Origin: Sphingomonadaceae bacterium 3R27E2-A
Lineage (GTDB): Bacteria; Pseudomonadota; Alphaproteobacteria; Sphingomonadales; Sphingomonadaceae
NCBI GenBank assembly: GCA_005503165.1
Contig: SCNT01000008.1
Coordinates: 62,001-126,000, forward strand
Length of the DNA stretch: 64,000 bases
Direction of reading: 5' to 3'
This document shows positions 39,976 to 50,076 of the stretch, in pieces. The position numbers and the translations under genes are program-made. Under the pieces are notes generated by a model. That model worked only from the letters and a program-made list of their open reading frames with translations. It had not been told where the DNA came from and ran no database searches. Numbering within the stretch: the first letter of the stretch is position 1; each line of letters begins with the position of its first letter.

Positions 39976-40724
39976 TGAACCTTAAAGCGCACGTCCTGGA
40001 AGTCAGCCAATTTGGTAGCGGGAACGGGCTGCCTGTCCTGCTTCTGCACGAAGGCCTGGGCTCAGTTGCAATGTGGCGGGAATTCCCTGAACAGCTTGCT
40101 GCCGCAAGTGCGCGCCAAGTGATAGCTTGGTCACGAAAGGGCTATGGCTCGTCAGATGACTTCGTTGGTCCTTATTCACCCGATTTCATGCACCGCGAGG
40201 CCGATGCCGCTGCTGACCTCATGCAGGAGCTAGGTATCGATCGGGCCCACGTCTTTGGTCACAGCGATGGCGCCACGATAGCGCTACTGCTGGCGGCCAG
40301 GCATCCTCATCGGGTTGCCTCGCTTGTCCTTGAGGCGCCACACGTATTTGTTGAGCCAATGTGCCTCACCGCTATCGAGGCACTTGGTCAGGTGGCCGGA
40401 AATGGCAACATGGTCGCGCGTCTGGGTAAGTATCATCGCGATGCGGCGGCAGTATTTGACCAGTGGCACGCCATCTGGACGGATCCGGAGTTCGCCTCGT
40501 GGAACATCGAAGCCGAGCTGGGCTGCATTACGTGCCCAACCCTGCTTATTCAGGGCGAGAATGACGAATTTGGCACGTTCGAGCAGATTGATCGGGTAGC
40601 AGCCCGGTTGCCGCAATCGCGCCAATTACGGCTGCCAAATTGTGGGCATAGTCCGCACCGGGATCAGGAGGGCGCCGTGCTGGCCGCCAGCGCCGCATTC
40701 ATGCAGGAGTTTGCAAATGGCTGA
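39975..40724 (+). CDS. Alpha/beta hydrolase of the box cluster (cluster 2)
   Basis: A 249-residue hydrolase starting [18 protein letters not shown] at ATG 39975, which shares its A with the ligase stop. The nucleophile is Ser in [13 protein letters not shown], the acid is probably in QGENDEFG and the His is in NCGHSPHRD. It is homologous to 17665, where it lies near the end of the operon. Position directly after the ligase suggests a link to CoA ester metabolism, for example hydrolysis of non-productive acyl-CoAs. It overlaps the reductase start by 8 bases. Confidence 0.8.
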   Translation: MNLKAHVLEVSQFGSGNGLPVLLLHEGLGSVAMWREFPEQLAAASARQVIAWSRKGYGSSDDFVGPYSPDFMHREADAAADLMQELGIDRAHVFGHSDGATIALLLAARHPHRVASLVLEAPHVFVEPMCLTAIEALGQVAGNGNMVARLGKYHRDAAAVFDQWHAIWTDPEFASWNIEAELGCITCPTLLIQGENDEFGTFEQIDRVAARLPQSRQLRLPNCGHSPHRDQEGAVLAASAAFMQEFANG

Positions 40725-41958
40725 ACTGTTCGATGTCTTGATCGTTGGGGCAGGGCATGGCGGCGCGCAGACAGCCATTTCCTTGCGCAATCTTGGTTTT
40801 ACTGGATCGATTGGCCTCGTCGGGGACGAGCCGGAACTGCCCTATGAACGGCCGCCGCTGTCAAAGGAGTACCTGTCCGGCGATAAGCCGTTCGAGCGTA
40901 TTCATATTCGTCCCGCGACCTACTGGGTAGAGAAGGACATCACCCTTGTGCAGGGTCAACGTGTGACTGCGGTAATGCCGGGGGAACACAGCGTCCAACT
41001 TGTCGACGGATCCACTCTCGGCTATCGGCATCTGGTCTGGGCGACTGGCGGTGATCCGCGCAAGCTTTCCTGCCCGGGCGCAAATCTGGCCGGCGTACAT
41101 GCCGTCCGCAATCGTGCAGACGTTGATGCAATCGTGGCAGAACTGCCGCAGACCGGGCAGATTGTTGTGATCGGTGGTGGCTATATTGGGCTTGAAGCAG
41201 CCGCAGTGCTCAGCAAATTCGGCAAGCAAGTGGTGCTGCTTGAAGCCCTGCCGCGCGTGCTGGCGCGGGTGGCGGGCGAAGACCTCTCCTCATTTTTCGA
41301 GGCTGACCACCGGGCGCACGGGGTTGACCTGCGCACCGCTGCGGCGGTTGTAGCCCTGCATGGTGAGGGCCGCGTTTCATCAGTCGAACTGTCATCCGGC
41401 GAAATGTTGCCCGCAGACATGGTCATCGTCGGCATAGGCATTGTTCCATGTGTTGAGCCATTGCTGGCGGCGGGAGCGCAAGGCGGCAACGGCGTGCTGG
41501 TTGATACGCAGTGCCGCACCAGCCTGCCTGATGTTTTTGCACTGGGCGATTGCGCTGCCCATGCCAACAGCTTTGCCGATGGCAATCAAATCCGGCTGGA
41601 ATCCGTACAGAACGCCAACGACATGGCTACCGTTGTTGCGAAGACGATTTGCGGTCAGGAGGCAATCTATGCGGCCACTCCATGGTTCTGGTCGAACCAG
41701 TATGATCTGAAATTGCAGACAGTCGGCTTGTCAGGTGGCCACGATCAAGCTGTCTTGCGCGGCGACCCGGCAACGCGCAGTTTTTCTGTCGTATATCTCA
41801 AGCAGGGCAAAGTCATCGCGCTCGATTGTGTGAACAACGTCCGCGATTATTCGCATGGTCGCCGCCTGGTCGAACTGGGAACCATGGTAGACGGAGCAGA
41901 GATTGCCGATAGCACCCGCCAACTGAAAGAATGGGTTGCTTCTGCTCCCGCCGCTTAA
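40717..41958 (+). CDS. FAD-dependent ferredoxin-type reductase (cluster 2)
   Basis: A 413-residue paralogue of the protein at 11528. The ATG at 40717 matches that start; the longer frame runs back over the hydrolase gene. FAD is bound by [13 protein letters not shown] and [11 protein letters not shown], and NAD by [14 protein letters not shown]. The conserved end [15 protein letters not shown] is like that of putidaredoxin and rubredoxin reductases. It is the only candidate in cluster 2 for feeding electrons to BoxB. Ferredoxin and BoxA genes are missing here also. Confidence 0.85.
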   Translation: MAELFDVLIVGAGHGGAQTAISLRNLGFTGSIGLVGDEPELPYERPPLSKEYLSGDKPFERIHIRPATYWVEKDITLVQGQRVTAVMPGEHSVQLVDGSTLGYRHLVWATGGDPRKLSCPGANLAGVHAVRNRADVDAIVAELPQTGQIVVIGGGYIGLEAAAVLSKFGKQVVLLEALPRVLARVAGEDLSSFFEADHRAHGVDLRTAAAVVALHGEGRVSSVELSSGEMLPADMVIVGIGIVPCVEPLLAAGAQGGNGVLVDTQCRTSLPDVFALGDCAAHANSFADGNQIRLESVQNANDMATVVAKTICGQEAIYAATPWFWSNQYDLKLQTVGLSGGHDQAVLRGDPATRSFSVVYLKQGKVIALDCVNNVRDYSHGRRLVELGTMVDGAEIADSTRQLKEWVASAPAA

Positions 41959-41982
41959 ATCACAAGTCTGAAGGATTTACCC

Positions 41983-42462
41983 ATGAGCGATCGCCCTGCC
42001 ACGCCATCAGAATTCGTCGATCATCTTGCCGTGGTTACGTCGACCATTGGCAACCGTCCTCTTGATACCGCTTTGGAAACTGCGCTCAATGCCAGCTTTC
42101 CAGCGGATGGCGATTGGTTTGCCAAGACGGTCTTACTGTGCCGGAAAGGCGTGGCGGACGGCTGGCTGTGTGGTCGTGAAGCCGGCGGAATCAAGTTCGG
42201 GCGGGCCGTAGCAGCGGGCGATGCAACTCATCGTTTCTCCGTCGATGTCGTGGAAATGGAGGATGTAGTTGGCCCGCATCACGCCCATCCGGGCGGTGAG
42301 ATCGATCTCATCATGCCGCTGGACAAGGCTGCCGAGTTCGATGGCAAGGGCGCAGGCTGGATGGTCTATGACGCGGGCTCGGCACATTGTCCCACGGTAG
42401 CGAAGGGCAGGGCGCTGGTGCTCTACCTGCTTCCTGAAGGCGCCATCGAATTTACTCGATAG
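41983..42462 (+). CDS. DUF4863-family protein (cluster 2)
   Basis: A 159-residue paralogue of 12801, starting MSDRPATPSEFVDHLAVV. It keeps FPADGDWF, DGWLCGREAGGIKFGR and VVGPHHAHPGGEIDLIMP, including the possible metal-binding HH-H and Glu. It is the last gene before the formaldehyde/formate block and is followed by a hairpin. Retention of this gene after the reductase in both clusters supports a function in the same step or pathway. Confidence 0.75.
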   Translation: MSDRPATPSEFVDHLAVVTSTIGNRPLDTALETALNASFPADGDWFAKTVLLCRKGVADGWLCGREAGGIKFGRAVAAGDATHRFSVDVVEMEDVVGPHHAHPGGEIDLIMPLDKAAEFDGKGAGWMVYDAGSAHCPTVAKGRALVLYLLPEGAIEFTR

Positions 42463-42470
42463 TAAAAAGT

Positions 42471-42513
42471 AGCCAATCCTATGGCCTGAATATCAGGCTT
42501 GGATTGCTTGGCT
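42471..42513. terminator. Imperfect hairpin after the boxCB operon of cluster 2
   Basis: GCCAATCC and GCCTGA pair with TCAGGC and GGATTG-CTT-GGC around an ATA loop, followed by TTATCTC. A moderate terminator or attenuator separating the box genes from the formaldehyde/formate genes. Confidence 0.4.
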
Positions 42514-42555
42514 TTATCTCAGATCCGATTTCAATATTATTTGAGGACCAATACC

Positions 42556-43668
42556 ATGAAGACCCGTGCCGCCGTTGCCTTTGCGGCCAAGACCCCGCTT
42601 GAGATCGTTGAACTGGATCTTGAAGGCCCCAAGGCCGGCGAGGTTCTGGTCGAGATCATGGCAACGGGCATCTGCCATACCGATGCCTATACGCTCGACG
42701 GGTTCGATTCAGAGGGGATTTTCCCAAGCGTTTTGGGTCACGAAGGCGCAGGGATCGTGCGCGAGGTGGGTGCTGGCGTGACCAGCGTAAAACCCGGCGA
42801 TCACGTCATCCCGCTCTACACCCCTGAATGCCGCCGGTGTAAGTCATGCCTTTCCGGCAAGACCAACTTGTGCACCGCGATCCGCGCCACGCAGGGGCAA
42901 GGGCTGATGCCGGACGGCACGTCGCGGTTCAGCTACAAGGGCCAGACCATTTTCCACTACATGGGCTGCAGCACGTTTTCGAACTTCACGGTGCTGCCCG
43001 AGATTGCCGTGGCAAAAATCCGTGAGGACGCGCCGTTCCAGTCCAGCTGCTATATCGGCTGCGGTGTGACGACAGGCGTTGGCGCGGTCATCAATACGGC
43101 CAAGGTGCAAGTGGGTGACAATGTCGTGGTCTTCGGCCTCGGCGGCATTGGCCTAAACGTCATTCAGGGCGCGCGGCTGGCCGGTGCCGGCAAGATCATC
43201 GGCGTCGATATCAACGAGACCCGCGAGGAATGGGGTCGCAAGTTCGGCATGACCGACTTCCTGAATTCCAAGGGCCTGAGCCGTGAGGATGTCGTCGCCA
43301 AGATCGTTGCCATGACCGATGGCGGAGCGGATTATACTTTTGACGCTACCGGCAATACCGAAGTGATGCGCACCGCGCTTGAGGCCTGCCACCGCGGCTG
43401 GGGCACCTCGATCATCATCGGCGTGGCCGAAGCGGGCAAGGAAATCAGCACCCGCCCGTTCCAACTGGTCACGGGACGAAACTGGCGCGGGACCGCGTTT
43501 GGCGGCGCCAAGGGCCGCACCGACGTGCCCAAGATCGTCGACATGTACATGACCGGCAAGATCCAGATTGATCCGATGATTACGCACGTCATGGGCCTCG
43601 AAGAAATCAACACCGCGTTCGATCTAATGCACGCGGGCAAGTCTATCCGCAGCGTCGTCGTATTCTGA
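42556..43668 (+). CDS. adhC: S-(hydroxymethyl)glutathione dehydrogenase (class III alcohol dehydrogenase)
   Basis: A 370-residue class III zinc alcohol dehydrogenase, which oxidises the formaldehyde-glutathione adduct with NAD to S-formylglutathione. Catalytic zinc residues are in GICHTDAYT and LGHEGAGIV, and structural zinc Cys lie in [15 protein letters not shown]. The NAD fold is [22 protein letters not shown]. The ATG at 42556 follows GAGGACC. It starts a tight seven-gene block: the stop overlaps the start of the next gene. Confidence 0.95.
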   Translation: MKTRAAVAFAAKTPLEIVELDLEGPKAGEVLVEIMATGICHTDAYTLDGFDSEGIFPSVLGHEGAGIVREVGAGVTSVKPGDHVIPLYTPECRRCKSCLSGKTNLCTAIRATQGQGLMPDGTSRFSYKGQTIFHYMGCSTFSNFTVLPEIAVAKIREDAPFQSSCYIGCGVTTGVGAVINTAKVQVGDNVVVFGLGGIGLNVIQGARLAGAGKIIGVDINETREEWGRKFGMTDFLNSKGLSREDVVAKIVAMTDGGADYTFDATGNTEVMRTALEACHRGWGTSIIIGVAEAGKEISTRPFQLVTGRNWRGTAFGGAKGRTDVPKIVDMYMTGKIQIDPMITHVMGLEEINTAFDLMHAGKSIRSVVVF

Positions 43669-44501
43669 TGGAACAGGTAAGCGCCTGGCAGGCCCATGGC
43701 GGCACGCAGGGGGTCTATTCCCACCTGTCCGAGGCGACCGGCACGCCGATGACCTTTTCGGTTTTCGTTCCGGACCACGTGCCGGGGATGAAACTGCCGG
43801 TTCTGTGGTTCCTGTCGGGCCTTACCTGCAACCATGCCAATGTCACCGAAAAGGGCGAATTCCGGCAGGCCTGCGCTGAACAGGGTGTGATCTTCGTCGC
43901 CCCGGACACCAGTCCGCGCGGCGATGATGTGCCGGATGACGAGGGTTATGACTTCGGCAAAGGCGCGGGCTTTTATGTCGATGCGACAGAGGCGCCCTGG
44001 GCCACGCATTTTCGCATGCGCTCCTATATCGAGCAGGAACTGCCCGCACTTCTCGCCGAGCATTTCCCGGTCGACATGGAGCGGCAAGGCATTACCGGCC
44101 ATTCGATGGGCGGTCACGGCGCAATGACCATTTCGCTGCGCAATCCGGGACGCTTCCGCTCGACCAGCGCCTTCGCCCCGATCGTCAGCCCGCTCAATTG
44201 CCCCTGGGGCGAGAAGGCGCTAGGCGGCTATCTTGGCGCCGATCGCGCGGCATGGCGTGAATACGATACCTGCGCGTTGATCGAGGACGGCGCGCGCCTG
44301 CCCGATATTCTGGTCGATCAGGGCTATGCTGACAATTTCCTGGTGGAGCAACTCAAGACCCACCGTCTGGCCGAGGCCTGCGAAGCCGCCGGTCAGTCGG
44401 CGACCATCCGCATGCAGCCGGGCTATGATCATTCCTATTACTTCATCTCGACCTTCATGGCCGATCACGTGCGCTGGCACGCCGAGAGGCTGAAGGGATG
44501 A
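43668..44501 (+). CDS. fghA: S-formylglutathione hydrolase
   Basis: A 277-residue esterase-D-type hydrolase that splits S-formylglutathione into formate and glutathione. Features are the N-terminal FSVFVPDH, LPVLWFLSGLTCNHANVTEKGEFR, the nucleophile GHSMGGHGAM, the acid region DILVDQGYADNFL and the His in YDHSYYFISTFMADHVRWH. The start overlaps the adhC stop, and its own stop overlaps fdsG. Together with adhC it provides complete formaldehyde oxidation to formate. Confidence 0.95.
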   Translation: MEQVSAWQAHGGTQGVYSHLSEATGTPMTFSVFVPDHVPGMKLPVLWFLSGLTCNHANVTEKGEFRQACAEQGVIFVAPDTSPRGDDVPDDEGYDFGKGAGFYVDATEAPWATHFRMRSYIEQELPALLAEHFPVDMERQGITGHSMGGHGAMTISLRNPGRFRSTSAFAPIVSPLNCPWGEKALGGYLGADRAAWREYDTCALIEDGARLPDILVDQGYADNFLVEQLKTHRLAEACEAAGQSATIRMQPGYDHSYYFISTFMADHVRWHAERLKG

Positions 44502-44923
44502 ACCGCTCGGCGCGCCTTGTCGAGATCGTCGCGGCCCACGCCGGACGCGAGGGCCCACTGCTGCCCCTGCTTCATGAGGTTCAGGCAGAGTTTGGCTGCG
44601 TTGACGGGGAAGCGGAAGCGCAGCTTGCGCATGCTCTGAACTTGTCGCGCGCCGAAGTGCATGGGGTGGTCAGCTTCTATCACGACTTCACCGCAACCGC
44701 CGATCCGCGTCCCTGCGTGCAATTGTGCCGGGCGGAAGCGTGTCAGGCGCGCGGGGTGGAGGCGCTGGTTCCGGCGGCACAGGCCGCCGCGGGTGGGCGC
44801 GTAAAGCTGCACGACGTCTATTGCCTTGGCCTGTGCAGCGTCGGTCCCAATGCGCGGGTGGGCGATCAGCTTTATGCGCGGTTGGATCAGGGCAGTCTTG
44901 TCGAACTGATTGAACGCGCATGA
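44498..44923 (+). CDS. fdsG: Formate dehydrogenase gamma subunit (NuoE-like)
   Basis: A 141-residue NuoE/thioredoxin-like subunit binding one [2Fe-2S] cluster. The ligands are C-x4-C in LCRAEAC and C-x3-C in YCLGLCSVGPNARVG. In NAD-dependent molybdenum formate dehydrogenases it belongs to the diaphorase part of the complex. It overlaps fghA and fdsB by 4 bases each. Confidence 0.93.
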   Translation: MNRSARLVEIVAAHAGREGPLLPLLHEVQAEFGCVDGEAEAQLAHALNLSRAEVHGVVSFYHDFTATADPRPCVQLCRAEACQARGVEALVPAAQAAAGGRVKLHDVYCLGLCSVGPNARVGDQLYARLDQGSLVELIERA

Positions 44924-46431
44924 CCGTTGTCCGGATCTCTGACGATGCCTTGGCACTGGCTTGCGGGGCAGACGCGGTGGCGGCGGCCTTTGTGGGCGCA
45001 GGCTGCACGGTGGAACGGGTGTCGAGCTGGGGGATGCACTGGCTGGAGCCGCTGGTGGAATTGGACGGGAAGGGCTTCGGTCCGGCGGTTCCGGGTGATG
45101 TTGCCGCGATCCTGAACGGGACCAGCGCCAAGGCCATCGGCATAATCGCCGACCACCCCTTCATCGCGCGGCAGCAGCGCCTGACATTCGCCCGCGCTGG
45201 CAAGACACGCCCGCTCGATCTGGCGGACTATGCCGCGACCGGCGGCTGGGCAGGGCTGTACCGCGCGCGTTCAATCGGCGCGCCAGCGATCATTGCAGAG
45301 ATGAGCCAGTCCGGCTTGCGCGGGCGCGGCGGGGCGGGGTTTCCGGCGGGCATCAAATGGCAGACGGTCGCTTCCGCGCCGGGCGACCGCAAGTTCATCG
45401 TCTGCAATGCGGATGAGGGTGACAGCGGCACTTTTGCCGACCGGATGCTGATGGAGGGCGATCCCTTTCAACTGATCGAGGGCATGGCGATTGCTGCTCA
45501 TGCGGTGGGGGCCGGGCAGGGCTATATCTACGTCCGCAGCGAATATCCGCACGCCATTGCCAAGCTGAATGCGGCAATCACGCTGGCGGCAGAGATCATC
45601 GCGCCATTCACCATCGAGGTCCGCGTCGGGGCTGGGGCTTACGTTTGCGGCGAGGAAACTTCGCTGCTGAATTCCATCGAGGGCAAGCGCGGCGAAGTGC
45701 GGGCCAAGCCGCCGCTGCCAGCGCATCAAGGGCTTTTCGGACAGCCGACCGTCATCAACAATGTCCTGACCCTCGCCGCCGTGCCGCATATCCTGAGCGA
45801 GGGCGGCGCGGTGCTGTATGATAGCCACGGCTTTGGCCGCTCGAAAGGCACCAAGCCGATCCAGCTGGCGGGCAATATCCGGCACGGCGGCGTGTTTGAA
45901 ACGCCGTTCGGCATTACCCTGCACGATCTGATTTACGACATCGGTGGCGGCACCGCGTCGGGCCGCCCGGTCAAGGCGGTGCAAGTCGGCGGACCACTGG
46001 GGGCCTATATCCACCCCGACCGGTTCGACCTGCCGTTTGATTACGAGGCTTATGCCGGAGCAGACGCACTGATCGGCCACGGCGGCGTGGTGGTGTTTGA
46101 CGACACAGCAGACATGGGCAAGCTGGCGCGGTTTGCGATGGAATTCTGCGCTGTGGAATCGTGTGGAAAATGCACCCCCTGCCGCATCGGCTCAACGCGC
46201 GGGGTAGAACTGATCGACCGGATTCGCGGCGGCGCGACCGCTGGGGGAGCAGTTGAAAGCCTGCCCCAGATGCACAACGCCGCCAAGACCCCGCGCAGCC
46301 GTGAGGCGGATATCGAACTGCTTGAGGACTTGTGCGAAACGATGAAGTTCGGCTCGCTCTGCGCACTCGGCGGATTCACGCCCTATCCGGTGCTGAGCGC
46401 GCTGCGCCATTGGCCGGAAGACTTCGGATGA
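44920..46431 (+). CDS. fdsB: Formate dehydrogenase beta subunit (NuoF-like)
   Basis: A 503-residue NuoF-like diaphorase subunit. It has an N-terminal thioredoxin-like region, then the FMN and NADH sites GLRGRGGAGFPAGIKWQ, NADEGDSGTFADR and VGAGAYVCGEETSLLNSIEG. The [4Fe-4S] ligands are in ESCGKCTPCRIGS, with the fourth Cys in LCALGGFTPYP. It passes electrons from the formate dehydrogenase to NAD. The stop overlaps fdhD (ATGA). Confidence 0.95.
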   Translation: MTVVRISDDALALACGADAVAAAFVGAGCTVERVSSWGMHWLEPLVELDGKGFGPAVPGDVAAILNGTSAKAIGIIADHPFIARQQRLTFARAGKTRPLDLADYAATGGWAGLYRARSIGAPAIIAEMSQSGLRGRGGAGFPAGIKWQTVASAPGDRKFIVCNADEGDSGTFADRMLMEGDPFQLIEGMAIAAHAVGAGQGYIYVRSEYPHAIAKLNAAITLAAEIIAPFTIEVRVGAGAYVCGEETSLLNSIEGKRGEVRAKPPLPAHQGLFGQPTVINNVLTLAAVPHILSEGGAVLYDSHGFGRSKGTKPIQLAGNIRHGGVFETPFGITLHDLIYDIGGGTASGRPVKAVQVGGPLGAYIHPDRFDLPFDYEAYAGADALIGHGGVVVFDDTADMGKLARFAMEFCAVESCGKCTPCRIGSTRGVELIDRIRGGATAGGAVESLPQMHNAAKTPRSREADIELLEDLCETMKFGSLCALGGFTPYPVLSALRHWPEDFG

Positions 46432-47231
46432 TCGGCGCTGTGCCGATTGCAATGGAACGCCGCGCTTATACCGGCGGGGCGGCTGAGAAGGTCTCCCGCA
46501 GCGTGCCGCTGGAAGTGCCGATTGCGATTGAAACCAACGGCATTGCCTATGCCGTTATGATGGCGACGCCGCTGGATGTCGCCGATTTTGTGACCGGATT
46601 CCTGCTGAGTGAAGGGATCGCTACCGCGTCTGAAATCGGACTCATCGACTGCCACGAAACCGGCGGCGCGGAGTGGGGCACCGGCCTCATCGCCCGCGTC
46701 AACCTGCCGCCGCACCGGCTGGAACCCATCATGGACCGCGCGCGGCGGCGGCTGGGGGATAGTTCTTGCGGCATTTGCGGCATTGAAAGCGTGGAGGCGG
46801 CGCTGCGGCCCTTGCCCAAGCTAACCCGTGCCACCCTTGCCACGCCTGCCGCAATCGGGCGGGCGGTTGCCGCGCTGAACGAACACCAGCCGCTGGGCCG
46901 CGAAACCGCCGCCACGCACGCCGCCGCGTTTTGCGCTGAAGACGGCACTGTCCTGCATGTTCGCGAAGATGTCGGGCGGCACAACGCGCTCGATAAACTG
47001 ATCGGCGCGCTGGCGCTGGCAGGGCTCAATTGCAGCGAGGGCTTTATCGTCATGACGTCCCGGTGTAGTTATGAACTGGTGGAAAAGGCCGTCCGCGCAG
47101 GGACTACGCTGCTGGTGACGATCTCTGCGCCAACCGATCTGGCGGTGCGCCGGGCGGCGGCTGCCGGGCTGGCGCTGGCGGTGGTGGCGCGTGATGACAA
47201 CATGTTGTGGGTGACCGACAATGGCTTATGA
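46428..47231 (+). CDS. fdhD: FdhD/FdsC, formate dehydrogenase sulfurtransferase
   Basis: A 267-residue FdhD family protein that delivers sulfur to the molybdenum cofactor of formate dehydrogenase. The conserved Cys pair is in SSCGICGIES, and the cofactor region includes REDVGRHNALDKLIGALA and TSRCSYELVEKA. I start at ATG 46428, overlapping the fdsB stop; the open frame extends further upstream only inside fdsB. It sits between fdsB and fdsA, which differs from the usual fdsGBACD order. Confidence 0.92.
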   Translation: MIGAVPIAMERRAYTGGAAEKVSRSVPLEVPIAIETNGIAYAVMMATPLDVADFVTGFLLSEGIATASEIGLIDCHETGGAEWGTGLIARVNLPPHRLEPIMDRARRRLGDSSCGICGIESVEAALRPLPKLTRATLATPAAIGRAVAALNEHQPLGRETAATHAAAFCAEDGTVLHVREDVGRHNALDKLIGALALAGLNCSEGFIVMTSRCSYELVEKAVRAGTTLLVTISAPTDLAVRRAAAAGLALAVVARDDNMLWVTDNGL

Positions 47232-50076
47232 ACCGCAAGCTGATTTTGGCACGCCGCAGGTAGCGAGTGAGACGCGCGTCACGCTGACCATCGACGGGCG
47301 TAGCGTTACCGTGCCGCAAGGCACCAGCCTGATGCGCGCCGCCGCGTTGACCGGTGGATCGATCCCCAAACTCTGCGCTAGTGATAATCTGGCGGCGTTC
47401 GGCTCGTGCCGCCTGTGTCTGGTCGAAGTCGACGGAATGCGCGGCACTCCCGCAAGTTGCACGACCCCGGCGGCAGAGGGCATGACCGTCCACACCCAGA
47501 CCCCCCGCCTGCAAAAGCTGCGGCGCGGGGTAATGGAACTGTATATTTCCGACCATCCGCTCGATTGCCTGACCTGCAGCGCCAACAATGATTGCGAGCT
47601 TCAGGATCAGGCGGCCGCCGTGGGCCTGCGCGATGTGCGCTTTGGCTATGCGGGGGAAAACCACCTTGGGCTGGCCGCCGATACCTCGAACCCCTATTTC
47701 GATTTTGATCCCAGCAAGTGCATCGCCTGTTCGCGCTGCGTGCGGGCCTGTGATGAAGTGCAGGGGACGTTTGCGCTGACGATGGACGGGCGCGGTTTTG
47801 CCTCCAAGATCAGCGCGGGGCAGGCGGGCGATGATTTCCTTTCGAGCGAATGTGTATCGTGCGGGGCCTGTGTTCAGGCCTGCCCGACCGCGACCTTGCA
47901 GGAGAAAGCGGTCAAGGAAATCGGCAAGCCCGAGCGTTCTGTCATCACCACTTGCGCCTATTGCGGGGTCGGCTGCACCTTTCGCGCCGAAATGCGGGGC
48001 GAGCAATTGGTTCGCATGGTGCCATGGAAAGACGGCAAGGCCAACCACGGGCACTCCTGCGTCAAGGGCCGCTTTGCGTGGGGTTATGCCCAGCATAAGG
48101 ACCGGATAACCGCGCCGATGATCCGCGAGAGTATCGACCAGCCATGGCGCGAAGTTTCGTGGGACGAGGCTCTGGGTTTTGCCGCGTCACGCCTGCAAAG
48201 TATCAAGGCGCAGTACGGCGCGCGCGCATTGGGCGGCATCACCAGCAGCCGCTGCACCAACGAAGAGACGTTTCTGGTGCAAAAACTGGTCCGCGCCGGG
48301 TTTGGCACCAACAATGTCGATACTTGCGCGCGGGTCTGCCATTCGCCGACCGGATACGGGCTGAAAACCACGTTCGGCACCAGCGCGGGCACGCAGGATT
48401 TTGACAGCGTTGAGCACTCGGATGTCATTCTGGTGATCGGCGCGAACCCTACTGACGCACATCCGGTGTTTGCCAGCCGCATGAAGCGCCGCTTGCGGAA
48501 AGGTGCGAAGCTGATCGTCATCGACCCGCGCCGCATCGATCTGGTGCGCAGCGCGCATATCGCGGCGGAATATCATTTGCCGCTGCAACCCGGCACCAAT
48601 GTCGCGGTGCTGACCGCCATGGCGCACGTGATCGTCACCGAAGGGCTGGCCGACGAAGCGTTCATTCGCGAGCGCTGCGACTGGGATGAGTATCAGGACT
48701 GGGCGCGGTTCGTCTCGGACGAGCGCCACAGTCCCGAAGTGCTGGAGGCCGTCTCCCGCGTTCCCGCCGCCGATCTACGCGCGGCGGCGCGGCTGTTCGC
48801 GACTGGCGGAAATGGCGCGATTTACTATGGCCTTGGGGTAACCGAGCATTCGCAAGGCAGTTCTACGGTCATGGCCATTGCTAACCTCGCGATGGCCACC
48901 GGCAATGTGGGGCGTCCCGGGGTTGGCGTGAACCCCTTGCGCGGGCAGAACAACGTGCAGGGCGCCTGCGATATGGGCAGCTTCCCGCATGAACTGTCCG
49001 GCTATCGCCACATCTCTGACACCGCCACCCGCGCGCTGTTTGAGGCGGACTGGGGCGTGACGCTTGATCCCGAACCGGGCTTACGCATCCCCAACATGCT
49101 CGATGCCGCTGTCGATGGTTCGTTCCGCGCGATCTACATTCAGGGTGAGGATATTCTCCAGTCCGATCCCAACACGCACCACGTTGCGGCGGGGCTGAAG
49201 GCGATGGACTGTGTGATCGTCCACGACCTGTTCCTCAACGAAACCGCCAATTACGCGCATGTTTTCCTGCCGGGATCGACCTTTCTGGAGAAGACCGGCA
49301 CCTTCACCAATGCCGAACGCCGCATCCAGATGGTCCGCAAGGTGATGGAACCCGCCAATGGCATGGAGGATTGGCAGGTAACCCAAGCCCTTGCCAACGC
49401 CATGGGCCTCGGCTGGAATTACACGCATCCCAGCCAGATCATGGACGAAGTCGCGCGGCTCACTCCCAGCTTTGCCGGGGTCAGTCATGCGCGGCTGGAT
49501 GAGGCCGGATCGCTGCAATGGCCGGTGAACGAAGCCCATCCCGATGGCTCGCCGATCATGCACGAAGCTGGCTTCGCCAACGGCAAAGGCAAGTTCGTTG
49601 TCACCGATTACGTGCCGACTGACGAGAAGACCGGGCCGCGCTTCCCGCTGCTGCTGACTACCGGACGCATCCTCTCGCACTATAACGTCGGCGCGCAGAC
49701 CCGGCGCACCGCCAACACCGCGTGGCATCCCGAAGACTTGCTGGAAATGCACCCCACCGATGCTGAAAATCGCGGGCTGAAATCGGGCGACTGGACGCGC
49801 CTTGCCAGCCGCACCGGCGAAACCACGCTGCGTTTGCTGGTGACTGATCGCGTCGCCCCCGGCGTGGTCTACACGACGTTTCACCACCCGGCGACGCAGG
49901 CCAATGTCGTCACCACCGAGTTCAGCGATTGGGCAACCAACTGCCCCGAATACAAGGTAACCGCGGTGCAGGTCATGGCCAGCAACGGCCCGACGGATTG
50001 GCAGGAGGACTACGAAGCCCTGTCCGCCCGATCACGCCGCATTGCGCCGGAAATCCCGGCTGAGGCGGCGGAATAG
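47221..50076 (+). CDS. fdsA: Formate dehydrogenase alpha subunit, molybdenum-containing
   Basis: A 951-residue catalytic subunit. The N-terminus binds [2Fe-2S] (GSCRLCLVEVDG), then come His-Cys3 motif DCLTCSANNDCELQ and two [4Fe-4S] motifs CIACSRCVRACD and CVSCGACVQACP. Next is the oxidoreductase [4Fe-4S] site CAYCGVGCTF. The molybdenum-binding Cys lies in DTCARVCHSPTGYGL and is followed by the active-site region. The C-terminal bis-MGD domain includes LLTTGRILSHYN and TTFHHPATQANVVT. It oxidises formate to CO2 with NAD in the cytoplasm. It overlaps fdhD by 11 bases. Confidence 0.96.
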   Translation: MAYEPQADFGTPQVASETRVTLTIDGRSVTVPQGTSLMRAAALTGGSIPKLCASDNLAAFGSCRLCLVEVDGMRGTPASCTTPAAEGMTVHTQTPRLQKLRRGVMELYISDHPLDCLTCSANNDCELQDQAAAVGLRDVRFGYAGENHLGLAADTSNPYFDFDPSKCIACSRCVRACDEVQGTFALTMDGRGFASKISAGQAGDDFLSSECVSCGACVQACPTATLQEKAVKEIGKPERSVITTCAYCGVGCTFRAEMRGEQLVRMVPWKDGKANHGHSCVKGRFAWGYAQHKDRITAPMIRESIDQPWREVSWDEALGFAASRLQSIKAQYGARALGGITSSRCTNEETFLVQKLVRAGFGTNNVDTCARVCHSPTGYGLKTTFGTSAGTQDFDSVEHSDVILVIGANPTDAHPVFASRMKRRLRKGAKLIVIDPRRIDLVRSAHIAAEYHLPLQPGTNVAVLTAMAHVIVTEGLADEAFIRERCDWDEYQDWARFVSDERHSPEVLEAVSRVPAADLRAAARLFATGGNGAIYYGLGVTEHSQGSSTVMAIANLAMATGNVGRPGVGVNPLRGQNNVQGACDMGSFPHELSGYRHISDTATRALFEADWGVTLDPEPGLRIPNMLDAAVDGSFRAIYIQGEDILQSDPNTHHVAAGLKAMDCVIVHDLFLNETANYAHVFLPGSTFLEKTGTFTNAERRIQMVRKVMEPANGMEDWQVTQALANAMGLGWNYTHPSQIMDEVARLTPSFAGVSHARLDEAGSLQWPVNEAHPDGSPIMHEAGFANGKGKFVVTDYVPTDEKTGPRFPLLLTTGRILSHYNVGAQTRRTANTAWHPEDLLEMHPTDAENRGLKSGDWTRLASRTGETTLRLLVTDRVAPGVVYTTFHHPATQANVVTTEFSDWATNCPEYKVTAVQVMASNGPTDWQEDYEALSARSRRIAPEIPAEAAE

